64,000 nt of DNA. It comes from Cryptomeria japonica. Its lineage: Eukaryota > Streptophyta > Pinopsida > Cupressales > Cupressaceae. The notes beneath the pieces are model-generated. The model did no database searches. It saw only the letters and a list, made by a program, of their open reading frames with translations, and was not told where the DNA came from. Shown piece by piece: positions 1-12,500 of the stretch. The stretch spans positions 604,645,644 through 604,709,643 of the forward strand of contig NC_081415.1 in assembly GCF_030272615.1 (NCBI RefSeq). Reading direction: 5' to 3'. Within the stretch, counting starts at the first letter, position 1. Each line of letters opens with the position of its first letter. The translations under genes were made by a program, and so were the position numbers.

Positions 1-3
1 CAA

Positions 4-948
4 TTGGTGGACAAGAGTTTTCAACTTCAGTTTAAAGATAGAAAATACAAAATCATTAACAAAATTGGTTTGGAGATTGCAACCGGTACTCAGATTAGAG
101 GTAATATCTTTCACTTGAATAATGATAATAAGACATGTTTGATTTCTCCTATTGATGAGGGTTGGTTATGGCATAAAATGTTGTGTCATGTTAATTTTGA
201 TTGTATTGTTAAGATCAGTTCAACAAAGGCAGTTAGAGATATACCTAATATTATGAAGCCTCATAATCCAATATGTAAGGAATGTCAATTGGGAAATCAA
301 GTTAGAACTTTTTTTAAGAGCATACATGATAAATCTAATTATGTGCTTGATTTGATTCACACTGACTTATGTGGTCCAACAAGGACTAGAAGCTTTCAAG
401 GTGATACGTATTTCATGTTGATTATTGATGACTATTCTAGAATGATGTGGGTGACTTTCCTTAGGGAGAATTTTGAAGCCTTTGAAAAATTCAAGATCTT
501 TAAAGTAAAGTTTGAAAGAGAAAATGGATTAAAAATCAAATTTCTTAGATCAGATCAAGGTGGTGAGTTCACTTCTCATGAATTGAACAGTTACTATGAG
601 ACAAATGGAATTAGGAGACAATTATCTACACCTCAGACTCCTCAGCAAAATGGAGTAGTGGAAAGAAAGAATAGAACCATTTTGAATGCAACAAGATCTA
701 TGATGATGGAAGCCAAATTGCCTCACATCTACTAGAGAGAAGAAATGAGTACAACAGTCTACACATTCAATAGAGTTCACATGAAAGGTGAAACCTGTAA
801 GACCCCTTATGAATTATGTTTTGGACATACACCTACTGTTAAATATTTTAAATTTTTTGGAAGTAAATGCTATGTCAAAAGGGATGATTCAATTGGGAAG
901 TTTGATCCTAGATGTGATGAAGGGATATTTCTTGGTTATTCAATTTAA
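4..948 (+). pseudogene. pol: Copia integrase (pol segment)
   Basis: This is the integrase of the first copia element; integrase joins cDNA ends to host DNA. Counting from position 4, the zinc-binding His57, His62, Cys91 and Cys94 are visible, followed by the catalytic triad Asp121 (IHTDLCG), Asp184 (RSDQGGEF) and Glu220 (QNGVVERKNR). A TAG at about 733 breaks the frame. Reading resumes in the same frame (745-948) through the C-terminal region with YELCFGHTP, KYFKFFGSKCYVKRDD and GIFLGYS. All catalytic residues are present but the stop codons make it non-functional. The gap 949-1254 reads as the usual variable linker between integrase and RT and has further stops. Confidence 0.88.
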
Positions 949-1254
949 AGCAAAGCATGTAGATGTTATAACAAAAGATTACCAAAAATTGTGGAGAGCG
1001 CTAATGTGAAAGTGGATGAGCAATACATAAATAAATCTATATCATATGACAGGGAAACAATAGTGGAAATGATCATAACTGAACTGGGAATGCCTCAACC
1101 GATACACGAAACTAAGACAGTTATACCAATACAATTAAAAAATTTAAATGTGACTGATGATCAGAGCAGTGAACCTGAAGTTCAGAAGACACCAAGGTAT
1201 GTAAGATTAAATAATTCTAAAGATTAAATCATTGGAGATAGGAACAAAGGAGTT

Positions 1255-2840
1255 ATGACAAGAAGAAGTCTGGCAAATGAAGAGGTATGTCTTATTTTTG
1301 AAATTGAACTGGCATATTTTATTAAAGCTTATAAAGATAAACATTTCTTAAATGCCATGGAAGATGAATTAGATCAGATAGAGAAGAATGAGACTTGGAC
1401 TTTAGTTCCCCGGCTTAAAAATAAGAATATTATTGGAACTAAATGGGTTTTTAGGAATAAATTGAGTGAGGATGGTCAAGTTGTAAGAAACAAGGCTAGA
1501 TTTGTTTGTAAAGTATATTCTCAAATGGAAGGAATTGATTATGGTGAGACATTTGCACCTGTAGCTAGAATTGAAGTTGTTAGACTATTTCTTGCCTATG
1601 CAACTTATAAGAACTATAAGGTTTATCAAATGGATGTTAAATGTGCATTTTTGAATGGTGAACTTGAGGAAGAAGTATGCAGTGAATAACCTAATGGATT
1701 TTCACTGACAGCTGATAAAGATTTAGTTTACAGATTGAAGAAAGTTTTATATGGATTGAAACGAACTCCTATAGTTTGATATGCAGGTTGGATAAATATC
1801 TTTTGAAGCTTGGTTTTACTAAAGACAGTGCTGATAGTAATTTATATTATAAGACCACTAATGATGATATTCTGATTATTGAAGTATTTCTTGATGATAT
1901 CATTTTTGGAGGAGAAGATAAATTATGCATGAAATTTTCTAATAATATGAAGAGTAAATTTGAAATGTCCATGATTGGTGAGATGAGAGTTTTATTAGGT
2001 TTGTAGATTACTCAAACTGAAAAAGGCATTTTTATCTGCCAAACTAAGTATCAGAGGGAATTGTTGAAGAAGTTTGGTATGGATAATTCCAAACCGGTAA
2101 GTACTCCTATGGTGACAAGTGAGAAATTATCTATCAAAGATACATCTACACTGGTAAATCCAACAAGGTATAAGTCTATGATTGGTGGCTTGTTATATCT
2201 AACTAAGACTAGACCAGATATTATGAATGCAATAAGTATTGTTTTAAGATATCAAAGTAATCCTAAAGAAAATCATGAATGTGCACTAAAGAGGATATTT
2301 CGGTATTTGCAAGGAACAACAAAATATGGCTTATAGTATTCTAGAGATGATGATTTCACTTTATGTGCATATACTGATTCAAATTGGGTAGGAGATACTG
2401 ATGATAGGAAGATCACTTCTAGCAGAGATTTCTTTCTTGGAAAGAAATTGGTTTCAAGGATCAGTGAAAAATAGTCATGCATTTCTTTATCTACTGCAAA
2501 AGCTGAGTATGTTACAGCAACAACTAATTGCACTCAAGTCTTGTGGATGAAGCAATTGTTGAAGGATATCGAGGCAAATTGTAGTGAATCGGTAGTTATC
2601 TACTATGATAAATCTGCAACTATTGATATGTCTAAGAATCCGATATTTTACTCTAAAACTAAGTATATATCAATAAAGTATAACTTTGTAAAAGACAAGG
2701 TAGAAGGAAAGGAAGTCAAATTGGTTTATGTGACCACTAAAGAGAAAATTGTAGATATGTTCACTAAACCGCTATCTAAGGAATCATTTGAGTATTTGAG
2801 AGTCAGGTTAGGGAGTTTTGCCCCTCTGACAGAGACTTGA
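1255..2840 (+). pseudogene. pol: Copia reverse transcriptase and RNase H (pol segment)
   Basis: The RT begins with the typical entry [13 protein letters not shown] and [11 protein letters not shown] (1255-1689), then [10 protein letters not shown] and [13 protein letters not shown], which holds the first catalytic Asp. The second catalytic block reads VFLDDIIFGG at about 1885-1915; the usual Tyr-x-Asp-Asp is Phe-Leu-Asp-Asp here. RNase H follows with YTDSNWVGDTDDRK (about 2373-2415) and STAKAEYV, and ends with VDMFTKPLSKESFEYLRVRLG near 2756-2815. Stops interrupt it near 1687, 1778, 2004, 2334 and 2472, most being TAG, TAA or TGA where copia proteins usually have Gln or Trp. It is a decayed pol remnant. 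Confidence 0.88.
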
Positions 2841-2994
2841 TTGATGGATTTTGTCATCAGTCTGACATGTATTATTAGAGATATTATTCATTCCGGTATT
2901 GATGAGTGATGCTACTACTTAGGGGGAGTAGTCAGCTTTGAGATTCAGAGGTTTATATTCTTGCTTTGATATTTTTCTCAGATTTATGGCATTG

Positions 2995-3191
2995 ATGTCA
3001 AAGGGGGAGAGATAGTGATGTGAAAAATAAATTCAGAACTTTACTGTACAAAGATATCATTCACATGGGGAGATTTATTGATATTTAGGAGATTGTTGGT
3101 CATCTTCCACAGTGGGAGACTTGTTTGGCATTTTTTTAGTACTTATATGTTTTTCACATCTAGCATTCACATTAATGCTAAAGGGGGAGAT
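2995..3191 (+). promoter_or_regulatory. Repeated polypurine tracts before the 3' LTR
   Basis: Two AAAGGGGGAGA tracts occur, near 2999-3010 and 3180-3190. The second directly abuts the LTR and is the likely plus-strand primer. Repetition of this motif upstream of the LTR is typical of Sireviruses. Confidence 0.7.
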
Positions 3192-4437
3192 TGTTGGCAT
3201 TATGGATGAAATGATTATGTGTTGCATTGATCTTTTGTCATTGATGTCAACAATAGTTGTTATGGTTGGTTACCAACATATAGGTTTTGGTTACCAATAG
3301 AAGATCTAGTGTTACTGACAGAAAGGTCTATCTGTTAGACACTTTCGGCATGTTTGGATCAATGGAGTATGTTTGATTTTATGTGTTACATGCGTTTGGA
3401 GTATGTTTTGGTCAGTTGGTATTGAGTTGGTAATTGGATGCTATCACACATGCTTGTAAACCCTTACCGACATGGGTTTAAAGTTTAACTGATAGCGCTT
3501 TCACTAATAAATCTTGAGAGGATGCATAAGTGGTGTTGGTGTGGCTTCTAGATGGAATTCGGGATGCTCAAGATGTTCTATGATCATGCTTCAATTGTTT
3601 GAAGATATTGCTTTGGGATGGTGGACCCAGATTAGGTTCGGTGCCTATCTCAGTTATGGACTAATATCATGTTAACATGTTCTCTATACTTTACTGAGAT
3701 GATTTATGGATTGGTTATTATTGTTATGGTCTTAAGATGACATGACATATCAATCTAATATGAATGTATGTAATGATCTTATTGTAATATCTTTTAGGTG
3801 GTCGACCTAATTGGTTTAGGCCTTAGGGTTGGTATAAATAGATGAAATATCTCATTGTAAATAGTGTTTTGTGGTCATGGAATGTAATATCATATGCAAA
3901 GGAGATTTGGTTGATCATAGGTGATCGAATTAGGATTAAGGAAGAGGTGAAAGGCCTCCAGTATTGAGCTTAACTGAGACTGTAATCAAGCATGGTAGAT
4001 GTGATCTCGGGTAGTTTATTATTTTGGATTGTTGTCCATTTATCTTGAGGTGGTTATAACCTTCCTGTAGTCAGTGAGACTATTTTGTAATGAGCTGTAC
4101 GCTGTAGGCAGTGTGCCTTCCTGCATGTGTAGGCCCCTCATTGTATCACATACTTTCTATAGAAGTATCATCTAATTGTGGGTAGGCTTCCCACCGTAAT
4201 TTTTTTCCTTTCGAGATTTTCTATGTACAAATCATGGTGTTATGTGGTATGGTTGCATTGTGTTGATTATCTATTTTATTGTTAAGTTGTATTGTTTACT
4301 GGTATTTGTTTCTGCTATTCTAGTACTTAATGTTATGTGATCAGGTTAAAGGTAATAAAGTGGTCTGATTAACATAATCTATTAACAATTGATTCACCCC
4401 CCCATTTCAGTTGTTCACTGGTTATCCTAAGACAACA
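3192..4437 (+). repeat. 3' LTR of first copia element (1246 bp)
   Basis: It starts TGTTGGCAT directly after the polypurine tract and ends in GACAACA, giving TG...CA ends. It resembles in parts the LTR at 32917-34118: the CCTGCATGTG block at about 4121, the ATTCACCCCCCC block at 4391-4404, and the GGTATAAATAG promoter-like block. No 5' partner is in the window. Confidence 0.85.
3833..3840 (+). promoter_or_regulatory. TATA box in LTR
   Basis: TATAAATA lies about midway in the LTR, where the U3 promoter is expected. The LTR at 33549-33556 has TATATATA at the corresponding place. Confidence 0.5.
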
Positions 4438-5410
4438 TCCATCTATATAAATTCTACACTTAAGTGATCCAATACACAAAAAAAGCGAAAAAAAAAAAAA
4501 AAAAAAAAACACAAAAAAGTGCAATAAAAACAAGTAGTAAAAACCTAGCAACAAGCACTATTTGTGAGAGAATAATTCCTCTATCTATTAGTACTTATAT
4601 CTTTTACATCCATCTAGTCTCAGCTAAAAGCCTTCGCCAAAGCACTTGTTCATGCAACATTATCGTGGACATACTTAACGTAGTCACTGTCCTTGATTAT
4701 CCAAAAACAGTTCTCCATATAATATCCCACCATGGCTTGGTGATCAACAGATATATCCACATCGATAAGTATCTATGACTAGGGGAAGCATTCCTCTCAC
4801 TATAACATTCTTACAACAAATGACAAGGATCGCAGCATGCTAAGAGAAATAATGTCAACAACTGCTAATCAGGCTAGAAAACAAGACCATTATCCAACTC
4901 TAAACTGTAACACACACATGATGGATGATTTTGTAAATTATGATTTTTTTACATCTATAATGATGTTTTGACTATTTTGTATCTTTATTTCTGAATTATT
5001 AGATCTCCTGAGCTACTTGAGGATGCACTGAGCTAGAGAAGCAATGAAGGAATTTGATATTTTTTTTGGTTTTCTGCCTATGAGGCAATCATTCGTACGA
5101 TCCAAATTTGTGTCGAGACATGATTGGAAACATATCATTGAAGATATTTTCCACTTTTGCACATACAAATGGTTAATTCTTGTTTGTTTTACTCAAGCAA
5201 CGCTCAGGTTGTCTTGGTTCAATTATCCCTCGATGCTTGTGTCGTCTTGCAATATTAAACTCCATGTAAGTTTTACTCAGGTCATTATGGTTCAATTATA
5301 CCATGATTCTTGTATTAATTTCCAACATATCAAAAGGTCAATGATGACAAACCAAAATAGAGCACAAAGAAGTGACTACACAGGAATGACAATGACAAAA
5401 TTAAAGTGAT
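4438..5410. other. AT-rich DNA between copia LTR and tandem repeats
   Basis: I see no convincing gene. A run of 22 A residues lies at 4488-4509. A 121-codon open frame at 5044-5409 has no recognisable motif and unremarkable composition. The stretch may belong to the left part of the Tat-like element, but nothing in it shows this. Confidence 0.4.
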
Positions 5411-5416
5411 CATATA

Positions 5417-5690
5417 GTTGCATATCATTTTAACACTTGCATTTATTTGCATATCATTGTAAAACTTGCATTTCGTTGCATATCATTGTAAAATTTGCAT
5501 TTCATTTCATATCATTCTTAAATCATGCATTAAGTTGCATATCATCTTAATATTGCATTAGTCATTATCATACATCTCATTTTCAAGATACATCTCACAT
5601 AATTATTATCATACATCACATTTTCAAGATACATCTCACATCATTATTATTATCATACATCTTATTTTCAAGATACATCTCATATATCAA
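5417..5690. repeat. Degenerate tandem repeats (about 32-bp and 40-bp units)
   Basis: About five copies of a unit around TTGCATATCATTGTAAAACT (5417-5562) are followed by about three copies of a unit around ATCATACATCTCATTTTCAA (5563-5690). Copies differ by several bases each. Confidence 0.75.
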
Positions 5691-5863
5691 AGTAATCAAT
5701 GCAATGCATCATCACATTCTCATCTCACTCATAAAATCATAAATCATACATCATCATCAAGATCAAGAGCATTATTATCTAAGCATAAATCTCATATCAA
5801 AATATAATGCATATCATCAATCATCATCAATAACACATCACATGTGGATCAGAGAAAATCAGT

Positions 5864-5967
<104 letters not shown>

Positions 5968-6089
5968 AAAAAATGGTCGCAATGTACAAGGGATAGCATG
6001 TTTGTCAAAATACAACAATGTTCTCAAAATACAATAGAGATAGGTCTCTTAAGTATGACTATCTCCTGAGGCTAACAGTCTCACAAAAG

Positions 6090-7880
6090 ATGTCACAACC
6101 CTTGGATCTCCACCAGGTGGATCATGTCGGGTAGGCCCCATAACACCTCTTCTCTCTGTCATTGTATGACTACAGCTATATCAACTAGATGTCACTACAG
6201 CATAGATAGGAGCTCTATAACCTCTAGGGACAACCTCCTCATATAGACTCATGCAATACTCAACCTCCCTACCTGAATATTGTATCTCTCTTAGCATATC
6301 CCAAACTGGGGCACCAATCATCACTCTCTCAAACCTGTCAACAAGATCCTCTCTCTCCCTATCCCGCTCTACAATGATCTACATAATATGTCATTGTTGT
6401 ACTAATACCTATGCCTACAGCTCCTACAGTGTGACCTGTAGCACTCTAATCTATGAATCATGTTGATGGGTGGGTACCCTAATCTAAATGAGTACCTGTG
6501 TAGTGGAACCACCCACATCTGTCCCTATTTGAGGCACTAATGGAAGTAGAACATCAAATCTCCTTCTCTAGGCAGGTTGCCTGACATCCTCTATACCACC
6601 CACCACAGCTAGCACTGCACCTACCCTACCAATCCCACTAGCACCAAGAACAAGTCCTCATCTTCTATCTAATCCTCCACCTCCTCTATCTCCACCCCCT
6701 CTCCCTCTATCAAATCCACCTCTCCCACCTCTGCCACCTCCTCCACCACCTCCTCCATCATTTCCGCCTCCCTCTCCTTCCTCATCTCTTTGGCTAGCTC
6801 CCCCTTGCCTCTGTGGTTGCTCATCCTCATCATCATCAAAAGTAGGTAGCATCTCCACTAGATCAGATATATGTACCATTGCATGTGCCATGAAGTACAT
6901 TGAAAACTCCTCTATCATCCCATAATCCATAACCCCAGCCCCATAATCCTAGATCTGTCTTGCCAGCATTATATACTCCTCCACCGCTACTATTCTATCC
7001 AAAGTAGGTCCCCAGTCCGACACATCGTGTCTCCGAAGAGCATATAAATAGGCTCCCTATAGCATCCCCTATTGTCTACCATATTGCCATTAAACACGGT
7101 TGTGCAAGAATCACTCAATAATAAAGGGTGTTTGCCCGATCAGGTACCTCAACATATATACATAGGGAATCTCTAGCTCATCCTCTACCCACACCTCACA
7201 ATCTATATATGGTCTCCAAATGACTGTATCGATATCATCTAGTGCCCTCGGCCAATGCTATAGTTTTCCCATCATGCGCTAGACAAGTACACCTTATACC
7301 CATAAACATAAGCTCACCCTCTGACCTATACCTATCTGGAAGCAGTCTCAACAAAGGAATGTGCTCCTAGGACCACACCTGTAACAATGTCACCATAGTT
7401 GATAAACTATTAAATCCCAGATATACTACCTGGTGAAGCTCTTTGTAAAGATGGGCCAACATATGCAACCCCAATGCAATCCTGCATCCCTGCATCACCA
7501 TGTCCTTCAATACCAATTCCCATCCCACAAATAGTCCCTTCAACCTATGGTCAGGACACGGAAACCCACCAATGAAACCTGCTAGTATAGATGGGAGCGG
7601 AGCATAACCAAAATCCAGAAAATCCTACCATGGGATCTCATACTTGCTAATCTGATCATCCTGGCAGATATGATGGAGAGCCTCTATCCCTCCATCCTTA
7701 GTTTTCTCATAAGGTAATAGAGCCCCAACTATAGGAATCTGTAGAATCCGATAACATTCATTTACTGTGACTATCATCTCACCCATAGCCAAGTGAAAGG
7801 TGTTCGTATCACTTTGCCACTTCTCTGCCAACGCTATCAATAAACCTCAGTTAATGATATACCAAGTTATGTCAAATAAT
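6090..7880 (-). pseudogene. Plant mobile domain (PMD, aminotransferase-like) pseudogene
   Basis: Read on the minus strand from about 7870, the sequence gives IALAEKWQSDTNTFHL, then GEMIVTV, then LQIPIVGALLPYE. These match the start of the plant mobile domain (ALxxxW..eTHTFHl..GE), known from MAIL1-type proteins and from transposable elements. After a TAG, the same frame continues with AGFIGGFPCPDH, LAHLYKELHQVVYLGF and VTLLQVWSWEHIPLLRLLPD (about 7330-7600), all domain-like. Downstream lies an acidic then Gly/Arg-rich tail (6658-6930: DDDEDEQ, RGGRGGFDRGRGG), then Gln/Leu-rich sequence to about 6090. More than ten stops occur, nearly all TAG. The antisense position in a presumed gypsy element fits the antisense PMD ORFs known in Tat elements. 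A captured host gene or Mutator passenger is the alternative. Confidence 0.72.
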
Positions 7881-7899
7881 GAGGACAACCCACATCTCT

Positions 7900-8060
7900 C
7901 GATCACATCTCTGTCAACCTGTGACAAATGTGGAATCAATGACCATAGTCTCAGAAATCATTCTTGAGACTGGAGTACGTCAAGCTCTTCTTGCAAAACA
8001 ACAAATATCCATAATGAGTTCCCAAATCCATCCGATATATCAAATCAAAGAAAAATCAAC
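7900..8060. other. Sequence between PMD pseudogene and repeat block
   Basis: Nothing recognisable; low-complexity AC-rich sequence grading into the next repeats. Confidence 0.4.
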
Positions 8061-8560
8061 TTGAAACAACAAAGCATCAATCAAAGATCCATATCAAGAA
8101 TCAAAGACCCATATCAAGAATCAAAGACTCATATCCCAAGCATCAATCAAAGACCCATATCGAGAATCCAAGACCCATAATGAGAAATCAATCAAGAACC
8201 ATATCGAGAAATAAATCAAGAACCATATCAAGAAATCAAATCAAAGATCCATATTTCAAGAATCAATCAAAGACCCATATCGAGAAATCAATCAAGAACC
8301 ATATCGAGAAATCAAATCAAAGATCCATATCACAAGCATCATATCAGAAATCACATCAAGACTCATATCGTAAGCAAAATCAAAGGACTCATATCACATT
8401 CATCATATCAGGATTTATATCTAAATCATATTAGGACTCATATCGGACATCAAATCAAACTCATATAAAAAATCAGACTCATATCAAAAAACAAAATTAA
8501 GATCCATGTCAAACTCAAAATCAGGATCCACATCAAAAATCAATTAGTTTGGCACTCCAT
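8060..8560. repeat. Degenerate tandem repeat built on AATCAAAGACCCATATCGAGA
   Basis: About 20-30-bp units combine ATCAAAGA, CCATATC and GAGAATC or AAGAATC in changing order (for example near 8091, 8113, 8146, 8183, 8216, 8265 and 8297). Copies become more divergent toward 8560. This is the kind of repeat seen in variable 3' regions of Tat-lineage elements. Confidence 0.75.
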
Positions 8561-8759
8561 ATCGAAAGAAATTCATATTGACAATATCAGACTCAAATCA
8601 TCCTACACTAGCATATAAAAAATCAAACATCATCACAAAGCAGGACTCACATTGGCTCAGGATCCATAACAGAACAATCATCATATACATATCGACATCT
8701 GTGACATCTATCTAATCTATTCGACTCAAGTCACATTCTTCACAATCCTTTTTCATTAA

Positions 8760-9080
8760 CTTTGGACCCTAAGTGCTACGCTGCCATTCATGCATTATCC
8801 CTTTTCATTAATGTGATAGCAATACAACCCTATGCGATAAACCCCTATCACACACTAACGGGTACTTCCATTGCACTGCCATGTTAACCCTATGCGCTAA
8901 CCATCCCTATATGCTTTTGTGTAGACCCTATACTCTAGAACACCCAATGTGCTAGCCTATTCCCTGACAGCCCTATCATATTCTCCCCAGATGCTAAACT
9001 ACCTAGGTTTTTGCTATGCACTAACAAGTCTATCATATGCACTAAGAAACTTAACCTACGTGCTAACATGAGAAAATCCA
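8760..9080. repeat. Scattered short repeats with CTATGCGCTAAC-like core
   Basis: Variants of CCCTATGCGCTAAC / AAGTGCTACG / ATGCACTAAC recur about ten times (for example near 8832, 8892, 8950, 9020, 9035 and 9058), each separated by 15-40 bases. The block is strongly diverged. No coding is seen to 9594; 9140-9180 (AGTGCGCCATAGGTGGCGAGTC) is the only locally GC-richer patch. Confidence 0.5.
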
Positions 9081-9589
9081 TTGCAAAATTTGAGAAATGT
9101 GATCAAAATGGACAAAATCAATCAAAAATGCAGAGAGATTTCGACCACTTACTAGTGCGCCATAGGTGGCGAGTCTCTGATTTCGCCTGACGTGCTCAAA
9201 TCAGTGTAAGGAATATGGAATCAACATCATCGTTAGAGCTCCAAATGTCACAATCGCAAGGAGACAAGTGTGCAAATGATTTTTCAAAATCACTTTTTAC
9301 ATTTTTATAGGGTAAAATCAACAAGGTTAATAACTGGGGCATGTATTTTCCTCCCACTTTCTCATTTTTATCCTTATCAACATCATTTTTGAAAGATGAA
9401 TCAATAAAATATATTCAACAGAGTCAATATTCTCATTTTGCAATTAATCCAAAAAATCACTCATGAACTTGAGCATTTATTCACTAAAACCTTGATTCAT
9501 CTCTCGAGGGGGCATCATCAATATCGTTCATCAAATTTTAGGCATCATATCGATTAGATTTTGACAGCATATCCAACAAATTTTATTTG

Positions 9590-9594
9590 AATCA
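9590..9594. repeat. Target-site duplication AATCA (left)
   Basis: This matches AATCA at 21653-21657. The preceding G also matches if the LTR ends one base earlier. Confidence 0.7.
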
Positions 9595-12500
9595 TGTTGT
9601 TCACCAAAAGTGATAACCCAAGTACACCTGCAATTGATCTATGAAGTAGCCAATTCAATCTATGAAGAACTTCAGGGCTTGGACAACATGACAAGGATAT
9701 GAATCCTCCTACTCTTCAGGCTCTGCAAAACCTAGGTGGGTATACCTTTGATGCTTAGAATTAAACCTATTGCACACCTATGACATCATCAACATAAACG
9801 GATAGATCTCAATAGGGCTCCAAAACAAGTAGTTTATTGCAGATGGGCTAGATCTACACATAAAACTCAACTATGCTTGAGCATGAGATAGATGGAACAT
9901 TTCAAAACATAACATAAACTAAAGGTATTCTGATTGGATTTTAAATTGGTTTGAGAACCCCTTTAATTGCAAGATCAGTGCCTTATCCAAGGGCAAAAGA
10001 GTCATACATCAAACTATAAATGAAAGCCTTGATTGCAAATCCATCTTCATTATTAAATATTCATGCATTAATGCCTTGCATAAATGCATTATTAATATCA
10101 TTCACAAAATCATCAGATCTTGAAACTATATTCCATTTTTTTATGATTTATTTTAGAATTTAAATCCTTCCTTGAAGAATCCTTGAAAACAATCATAACT
10201 ATCTCCTTGAAATAACAAATTTCATCCTCCTTAAGGATCTGATTTGATAAAATGGAAATACAAATCTAGAGACAATCCTGTGTTAATTTATGTATGCCTT
10301 ACATACACAAGAACCTACAACTAAGAACACCTATAGCAAGAATTGAACTCCATTACTGAAGGAAAAGCCCTGCCCTGTACAATCTTCAAGAATACTCAAA
10401 ATTGGAAGCCATGAAAACTAGAGCCATTCTCACAGAATTTTTGAACCCTTGCAATTGAGAAGAATTCAGAATAAAAGGGAGAGGGAACCAAATCAAATCT
10501 GCAACTGAATTGCCAAGTGTCTCCTCTCTAACTAAATTTTATTCCCATGGAAATTTCTTCCAAAATATCTGACATTTGTCAAAATTAACCCCTTAATCGG
10601 ATTCCTCACTCCGAGAGCTTTTCGAAAACATATAACACTTTATATTTTGGAAAAAATTTAGACCCTGGGTGAATTAATCCCCATTTGTTCTTAGTCATTT
10701 CAATTTTTGAATTATTTGATATAGTTTAAACTATATCATTTACAATTTTAATTTTAATTTTTGCCTCCATTTGCTCCTGATGCTTCCGCCATGTGGCGGG
10801 GTCTGATTGGCTGATGGGGTTGACTCGGTTCCACTTGGGATGACACCTCATCACTGCCATGTCCTTCGCTCTGTCATTGCCACTTGGCTGCCATGTGTAT
10901 GCCACGTCAGCGCCATGTCATCGCCACCTCACCGGGACCCGCCTGCTAGACATCTGACTGTACCCGCCACCTGGCTTTCGCAACTTCGTAGGGTGTAACT
11001 CGGTGCATCTTCCTTTCACGAAATAGCATGCACCGTTGATCTATCTCGAACCTGCTCACTCGTTAACTCGACCTTTCTCTACAAAATTCCACCTATTTGC
11101 CTCGAGAAGCGTGTCTGCATGAGGTCCACTTGGTCGCCACTCAGTCATTTCCTCCAACGCCTCAGGATCTGTGCTCGCACATTGGCCCACCTTGGGTGCC
11201 CATAGGCATCTCCATCAAAAGCCTTTATGGCTTAGACATATTACTACTATGGAGCATTGCATATAAATATTAAAAAAGACCATTTCCCAGCCAATGTGGG
11301 ATTAAGGCTTATGCCTGGAGCTGCGTTTTTGGAGATTTCCTTGAGACTTTCATGGCGCTTGATTGATTTGCTTGGAATTTCTTTTGTTTTCCTCTTCACT
11401 CACCATGTCCTTTGTTCCCTTTCGAGATCATGTGAAGGGAGAATGTTGCTTGAATGGTTTCAAATGCTGCCAATTTGAAGTTTGTTGCTGGCTGTTACTA
11501 CAAGATAGAGAGCACGTGAGGAGCAAATTTGCATGAGTTGGAATTTCTAATGGTTCCATACTATCACGCAGTAGGGAGGAGGCATAAAGCATGGAGAATG
11601 GAGGGTGTTGGCAAAGGATTTTCACGCCACAATCCATCTCACCCATCATTCAACAATTACCTCTCATGGAATGCTCTGCAAACACACCCATCGCATGGAG
11701 GAAGGAATGGGGGTTTTTGATTGTTGAATTTGATTAATCTACAGATTTTCAGATGTTGAGTATCCGCTTCCATCACCACATGAGAGAGCAATGCTTAATG
11801 TTTAACAAGACCCGCAAATAGCCACGCAGAGGGGTTAGGAATTTTATTTTTGGAGGATGCAACTGCAGAAAACGTGGAGTTTGTTGCTGCTAGTAATGCC
11901 TCTATTTTCAGGCAAAGGAGGAGTCTAGCAAGGGCGATGGAGTTTGGATCACACCCATCAATGGCATTTGCTTAATTTTTAAACACCTTTCACCATACCA
12001 CAAACTAGAGGAAAGAAGTCTTTTACCAACCACATTGCCATTTGCATTTTCCATTTGCTGTTAATAAAACAACATTAGCCTCCAAACAACAACGCAGAGG
12101 GGAAATTACCACTAGTTTTAATTGACTGAAGGTTTAAATGCCTTGTAATGCCACATGACATTTGCAAGAAGGAGCTGCCAAAGCATTGGCTGGAGTTTTA
12201 TTATCTTTTCAACATGCTCAGCACAAAGGATAAATTCTGGTTAATAAATTGCTGGGAGGCTTCATGTTTAACTTAGGGGAGGAAAATGACATTTAAAAAC
12301 TTTGAATATTGCATTTGTTGAAGTCTTCAACACCTTGCAATTGAATTTTCTTTAGAACTCCATTTTAATTATCCCCCACCAGCTGAATTACATTTGCTTG
12401 GATTTCATTCGCTCTTTTAAATGCTACACCAGTCGCCAAAACACATTTGGCTGAATGTTTCAAAAAACCTTCTAAAAACACATCCCATTTACTTTATACT

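Larger units (their letters stand above)
1..4437 (+). mobile_element. Ty1-copia (Sirevirus-like) LTR retrotransposon, 3' half
   Basis: The window opens inside the integrase of a copia element. The order integrase, reverse transcriptase, RNase H, long 3' untranslated stretch, polypurine tract and 3' LTR is the copia order. More than one AAGGGGGAGA-type purine tract lies between the RNase H and the LTR, a trait of the Sirevirus lineage. Coding is broken by many stops. The 5' LTR, gag and protease lie outside the window, so no target duplication can be tested. Confidence 0.88.

Noticed and set aside
10807-11720. Several 60-75-codon ORFs in the giant LTR, some repeated at 18914-19536
   Set aside because: They are conserved only because the LTRs are copies; no motif, and frames overlap on both strands.
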